Assembly (NCBI RefSeq): GCF_037031285.1
Contig: NZ_JAYEZO010000002.1
Location: 434,001 to 498,000, forward strand
Source of the DNA: Halobellus sp. LT62
Lineage (GTDB): Archaea; Halobacteriota; Halobacteria; Halobacteriales; Haloferacaceae
Direction: 5' to 3'
DNA: 64,000 nucleotides
Position numbers and translations under genes: made by a program. This document shows, in pieces, positions 61,702 through 64,000 of the stretch. A model generated the notes under the pieces. The model did not search any database and was not told where the DNA came from. It saw only the letters and a program-made list of their open reading frames with translations. Positions within the stretch are counted from its first letter, which is position 1, and the number at the start of each line of letters is the position of its first letter.

Positions 61702-61745
61702 TCGCTGTAGCGAGTCGAAAGAGAAGCGAGTCGAAAGCGACCCGT

Positions 61746-62699
61746 TCACAGCCGAGCGGAGACTTCCGGCTCGACGAACACGTGCGTCACGCGGTCGTCG
61801 GTGTCGCGAAGCCGCGATTCGATATCGTCGATGACGCCGTCGAGATCGGCGGCCTCCGTTTCGGGGTCGACGGTGACGTCCATCGTCACGAGCACCGTCT
61901 GCGGGCCGACGTAGACCGTCCGGAACGTGTCGATGTGGAGGACCTGTGTCGACTCGCGAACCGCGTCGCGGAGTTCGGCCTCGACGTCTGCGGGGAGGCT
62001 TTCACCGAGGATCAGCCGCTTGTTCTCCACCGCCAACGCGATTGCGAACCCCATCAGCAAGAGCCCGATGAGCAGCGCGGCGATCGCGTCGAACACCTCG
62101 TTTCCGGTCGCTTTCGAGAGCAGGATTCCGACGAGTGCCAGCCCCGCACCGAGGAGTGCGATGGTGTCCTCGGTAAACGCCGTCAGCGTGGTCACGTCGC
62201 TCATCTTGCCGAACGCCTCCCTGATTCCGCTCCAGCCGTAGTGGTCGATCTGTCGCTGCATCTCCGCGTTCGCCTTCGCGAGCGCGTAGGTCTCGAACCC
62301 GATCGCACCGAGCAGCACGACCACGTTCACGTACCACGAGGGGAACGTGGTCCCGGCGAACGTGAGCGTGCCGCCCACGGCGTGGCCCCCGTGCGTAATC
62401 GCGTTGTACCCGTGCTTGAGCGACTCCCACCCGGCGATGCCGAACAGCAGCACGGCGACCAAAAACGAGTAGAAGAACTGTGCTTTCCCGTACCCGAACG
62501 GGTGTTCGCGGCTCGATTCCTTCTCGCTGAACCGAAGCCCGACGAGGAGAAAGACCTGGTTTCCGGTATCTGAGATCGAGTGGTACGTCTCCGACAGCAT
62601 CGACGGGCTGCCGGTGAGGAGAAATCCGCCGAACTTCATCACCGCAATCGCCCCGTTCGCGAACAGCGCGGCGAGGACGACGCCTTTGCTTCCGGCCAT
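61746..62699 (-). CDS. Cation diffusion facilitator transporter (ZnT9-like subgroup)
   Basis: 317 aa. Six membrane spans followed by a cytosolic metal-sensing domain. The first metal motif is intact (SETYHSISDTGNQ, HxxxD). The counterpart in span 5 is TTLTAFTEDTIALLG, with Glu-Asp and no His, as in the SLC30A9-like subgroup. The metal (Zn, Mn, Fe or Co) is therefore not predictable. The start at 62699 gives the short basic N-terminus MAGSKGVV. It is divergent from the phosphodiesterase gene. Confidence 0.9.
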   Translation of the reverse strand: MAGSKGVVLAALFANGAIAVMKFGGFLLTGSPSMLSETYHSISDTGNQVFLLVGLRFSEKESSREHPFGYGKAQFFYSFLVAVLLFGIAGWESLKHGYNAITHGGHAVGGTLTFAGTTFPSWYVNVVVLLGAIGFETYALAKANAEMQRQIDHYGWSGIREAFGKMSDVTTLTAFTEDTIALLGAGLALVGILLSKATGNEVFDAIAALLIGLLLMGFAIALAVENKRLILGESLPADVEAELRDAVRESTQVLHIDTFRTVYVGPQTVLVTMDVTVDPETEAADLDGVIDDIESRLRDTDDRVTHVFVEPEVSARL

Positions 62700-62834
62700 A
62701 TTCACACCACTGAAGACGGGGATAAAGTGGTTTGCACCGATCGTCGATCCGGCAGTTCGTTGGGCAGTTCGGTGGATAACGCGCCTTCCACCGGTGGTCG
62801 CACGGTTCTTGAGGATCGACTCCCTATGGCGGCT

Positions 62835-63350
62835 ATGCTCACTGTCGTCTCTGACACCCACAGCACCGATTCGCATCGCCTCTCCGGGCGGACGCTCGAA
62901 GCCGTTCGCGAGGCCGACGTCGTCGCGCACGCGGGCGACTTTATGCGCGAGTCCGTCCTCGACGACTTCGAACGCGAATCGACTCGACTGCTGGGCGTCA
63001 CCGGGAATAACGACGACGCGGGGGTCCGCGCTCGGCTCCCGGACGCCCGGAACTTCACCTACGGCGGGCTCACGTTTGCGATGACGCACACCCGACCCGG
63101 CGGACCGACGGCGCTCTCGCTGTTCGGTCGCCAGCGCGGTGCCGACGTGGTTCTCTTTGGCCACAGCCACCGACCGACGTACGACGCGACGGGGGAGGTG
63201 GCGCTCCTCAACCCGGGCAGTCACGCCCAGCCGCGCGGCAACCGCGCGGCGCACGCGGAACTCGAAGCGCTCCCCGACGGCGGGGTCGAGGGACGACTCG
63301 TCACCGTCGACGGCGACGTGTTCGAGTCGTTCGTCGTGTCCGAACACTAG
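62835..63350 (+). CDS. MJ0936/YfcE-like metallophosphodiesterase
   Basis: 171 aa calcineurin-like fold with all five metal sites: SDTH (residues 5-8), HAGDF, TGNND, THTRPGG and GHSHRP. Archaeal members hydrolyse cyclic or artificial phosphodiesters; the cellular substrate is unknown. The ATG at 62835 starts at the first strand (MLTVVSDTH); the ATG at 62826 would add three residues. Confidence 0.9.
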   Translation: MLTVVSDTHSTDSHRLSGRTLEAVREADVVAHAGDFMRESVLDDFERESTRLLGVTGNNDDAGVRARLPDARNFTYGGLTFAMTHTRPGGPTALSLFGRQRGADVVLFGHSHRPTYDATGEVALLNPGSHAQPRGNRAAHAELEALPDGGVEGRLVTVDGDVFESFVVSEH

Positions 63351-63377
63351 CGGAATCGAAGCGGCGTCCCCGGCCTC

Positions 63378-64000
63378 TCACAGCCACTCGCGCTGCCACG
63401 CCACCGCGAGGAACGTCACCGCGATGGCTCCGCCGACGAAGAAGAACGCGCCCGGCGGAAGGGCCGACAACGCTTCGGCGACGGATCGGACGGGGCCGTC
63501 GCCGCCAGCCCGTGCCGTCTCGACAGCCGCTTTCGTCACGTCAGCGGCGGTCTGGGTCGCCTTCGCAGCGGTTTCTGTCGGCGCTTCGGTCGCCGTCGGT
63601 TCGGAAGTTGGCGCTGCCGTCGGTTCCGCGGTCGGTTCGGGAGTCGGCGTGTCGGCCGATTCGGCGATTTGAAACCCGCCGTCCTCGGACGTCGCGGTCG
63701 GCTCCTGCGTCGGTTCCGATGCCGGGGTGGCCGTTTCGGATTCGCCCGGCGTCGCCGTCTCGGTGGCGGTCTCCGTCCCGCTTTCGTTCGTCGCGGCGTC
63801 GGTGCCGCCGGCGCTTCCGCCGTCGGCTCCGCCCGCACCACCTTCACCCGCACCGCTCGATCCGAGCGATACCGTCGGGGCGGCTCCGGACCGCACGAGC
63901 CTGTCGACGATCACGCTCCCGAGCGCGACGACGCCGAGGCCGCCGAGCACTTGAGTCAGAACTGACTGGAGCCCGCTCGTGTCTTCCTCTTTCCCGGCGA
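63378..64000 (-). CDS. Low-complexity membrane protein, truncated by the window edge
   Basis: The frame is open through base 64000, so the N-terminus is outside. Visible: ...SGLQSVLTQVLGGLGVVALG (membrane-like segment), a long Thr/Pro/Glu/Ser/Ala/Gly-rich linker with PTPEPTAEPTAAPTSEPT repeats, and a C-terminal span PPGAFFFVGGAIAVTFLAVA followed by WQREWL. The linker is probably extracellular and may be glycosylated. No family recognised. Confidence 0.6.
   Translation of the reverse strand, partial: AGKEEDTSGLQSVLTQVLGGLGVVALGSVIVDRLVRSGAAPTVSLGSSGAGEGGAGGADGGSAGGTDAATNESGTETATETATPGESETATPASEPTQEPTATSEDGGFQIAESADTPTPEPTAEPTAAPTSEPTATEAPTETAAKATQTAADVTKAAVETARAGGDGPVRSVAEALSALPPGAFFFVGGAIAVTFLAVAWQREWL

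Noticed and set aside
1-64000. CRISPR array, rRNA genes or insertion-sequence transposase
   Set aside because: No regularly spaced direct repeats, no rRNA-like stretches and no DDE or IS200/IS605-type transposase frames were seen.

Overview
The window is chromosomal DNA from a halophilic archaeon (class Halobacteria). Four things point there: very high G+C with GC-saturated third codon positions, strongly acidic proteins, mostly leaderless genes with a TATA box about 25-30 bp before the start codon, and archaeal-only genes (aRF1, TiaS, CarS, RbkR, Tfx, A-type ATP synthase, RPA3/RPAP3). From memory of gene order, the layout resembles the Haloferax volcanii HVO_029x-HVO_033x neighbourhood. An organism in or near Haloferacales is therefore an inference; no database was searched.

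Left arm (1-20.1 kb): housekeeping and regulation. It holds release factor aRF1 (cut by the window edge), a MinD4-like ATPase with a long acidic tail, arginyl-tRNA synthetase, the riboflavin pair rbkR-ribB, ilvE, a DUF502 membrane protein followed by a small frame with no start codon, carS for archaeal lipid headgroups, pyrE, a GfcR-like regulator beside an AzgA-type purine permease, an arylsulfotransferase-like protein, a glutaredoxin, TiaS, a HerA-like ATPase and a two-gene CrcB fluoride channel. Two identical tRNA-Asp genes follow, flanked by unusual inverted repeats.

Middle (20.8-44.4 kb): the nine-gene A-type ATP synthase cluster on the minus strand (atpH-I-K-E-C-F-A-B-D), a UbiE-like methyltransferase, surface and secreted proteins, prenyl diphosphate synthase, DUF373, a radical-SAM-like protein with an odd cysteine spacing, TRAM and Tfx proteins, ManC, the rpa3-rpap3 single-strand-DNA-binding operon, and small DNA-binding proteins.

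Integrated element (44.5-57.6 kb): a tRNA-His gene is followed by about 13 kb of visibly AT-richer DNA that ends in a second, nearly identical full-length tRNA-His (1 mismatch in an 84-bp direct repeat). Inside are a tyrosine recombinase next to the left repeat, a DNA-glycosylase-fold-like protein, a two-gene nuclease-like module, a replication-protein-like remnant, several tiny genes, a large single-chain restriction-modification enzyme and an HsdR-N-like protein. To the right, two further copies of the tRNA-His 3' end form a row of relic attachment sites, followed by a GmrSD-type (type IV) restriction endonuclease. The region is a tRNA-targeted integrative defence island.

Right arm (59.9-64 kb): back to host-type composition, with DoxX, threonine aldolase, a CDF cation transporter, a phosphodiesterase and a truncated low-complexity membrane protein.

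The most novel-looking signals are: a family of intergenic hairpins with different stems but a shared GAGCGNAGCGA loop; tRNA-tail-derived inverted repeats beside both tRNA loci; a mosaic 3'-end module shared by ilvE and carS; and the uncharacterised two-gene nuclease module inside the island.
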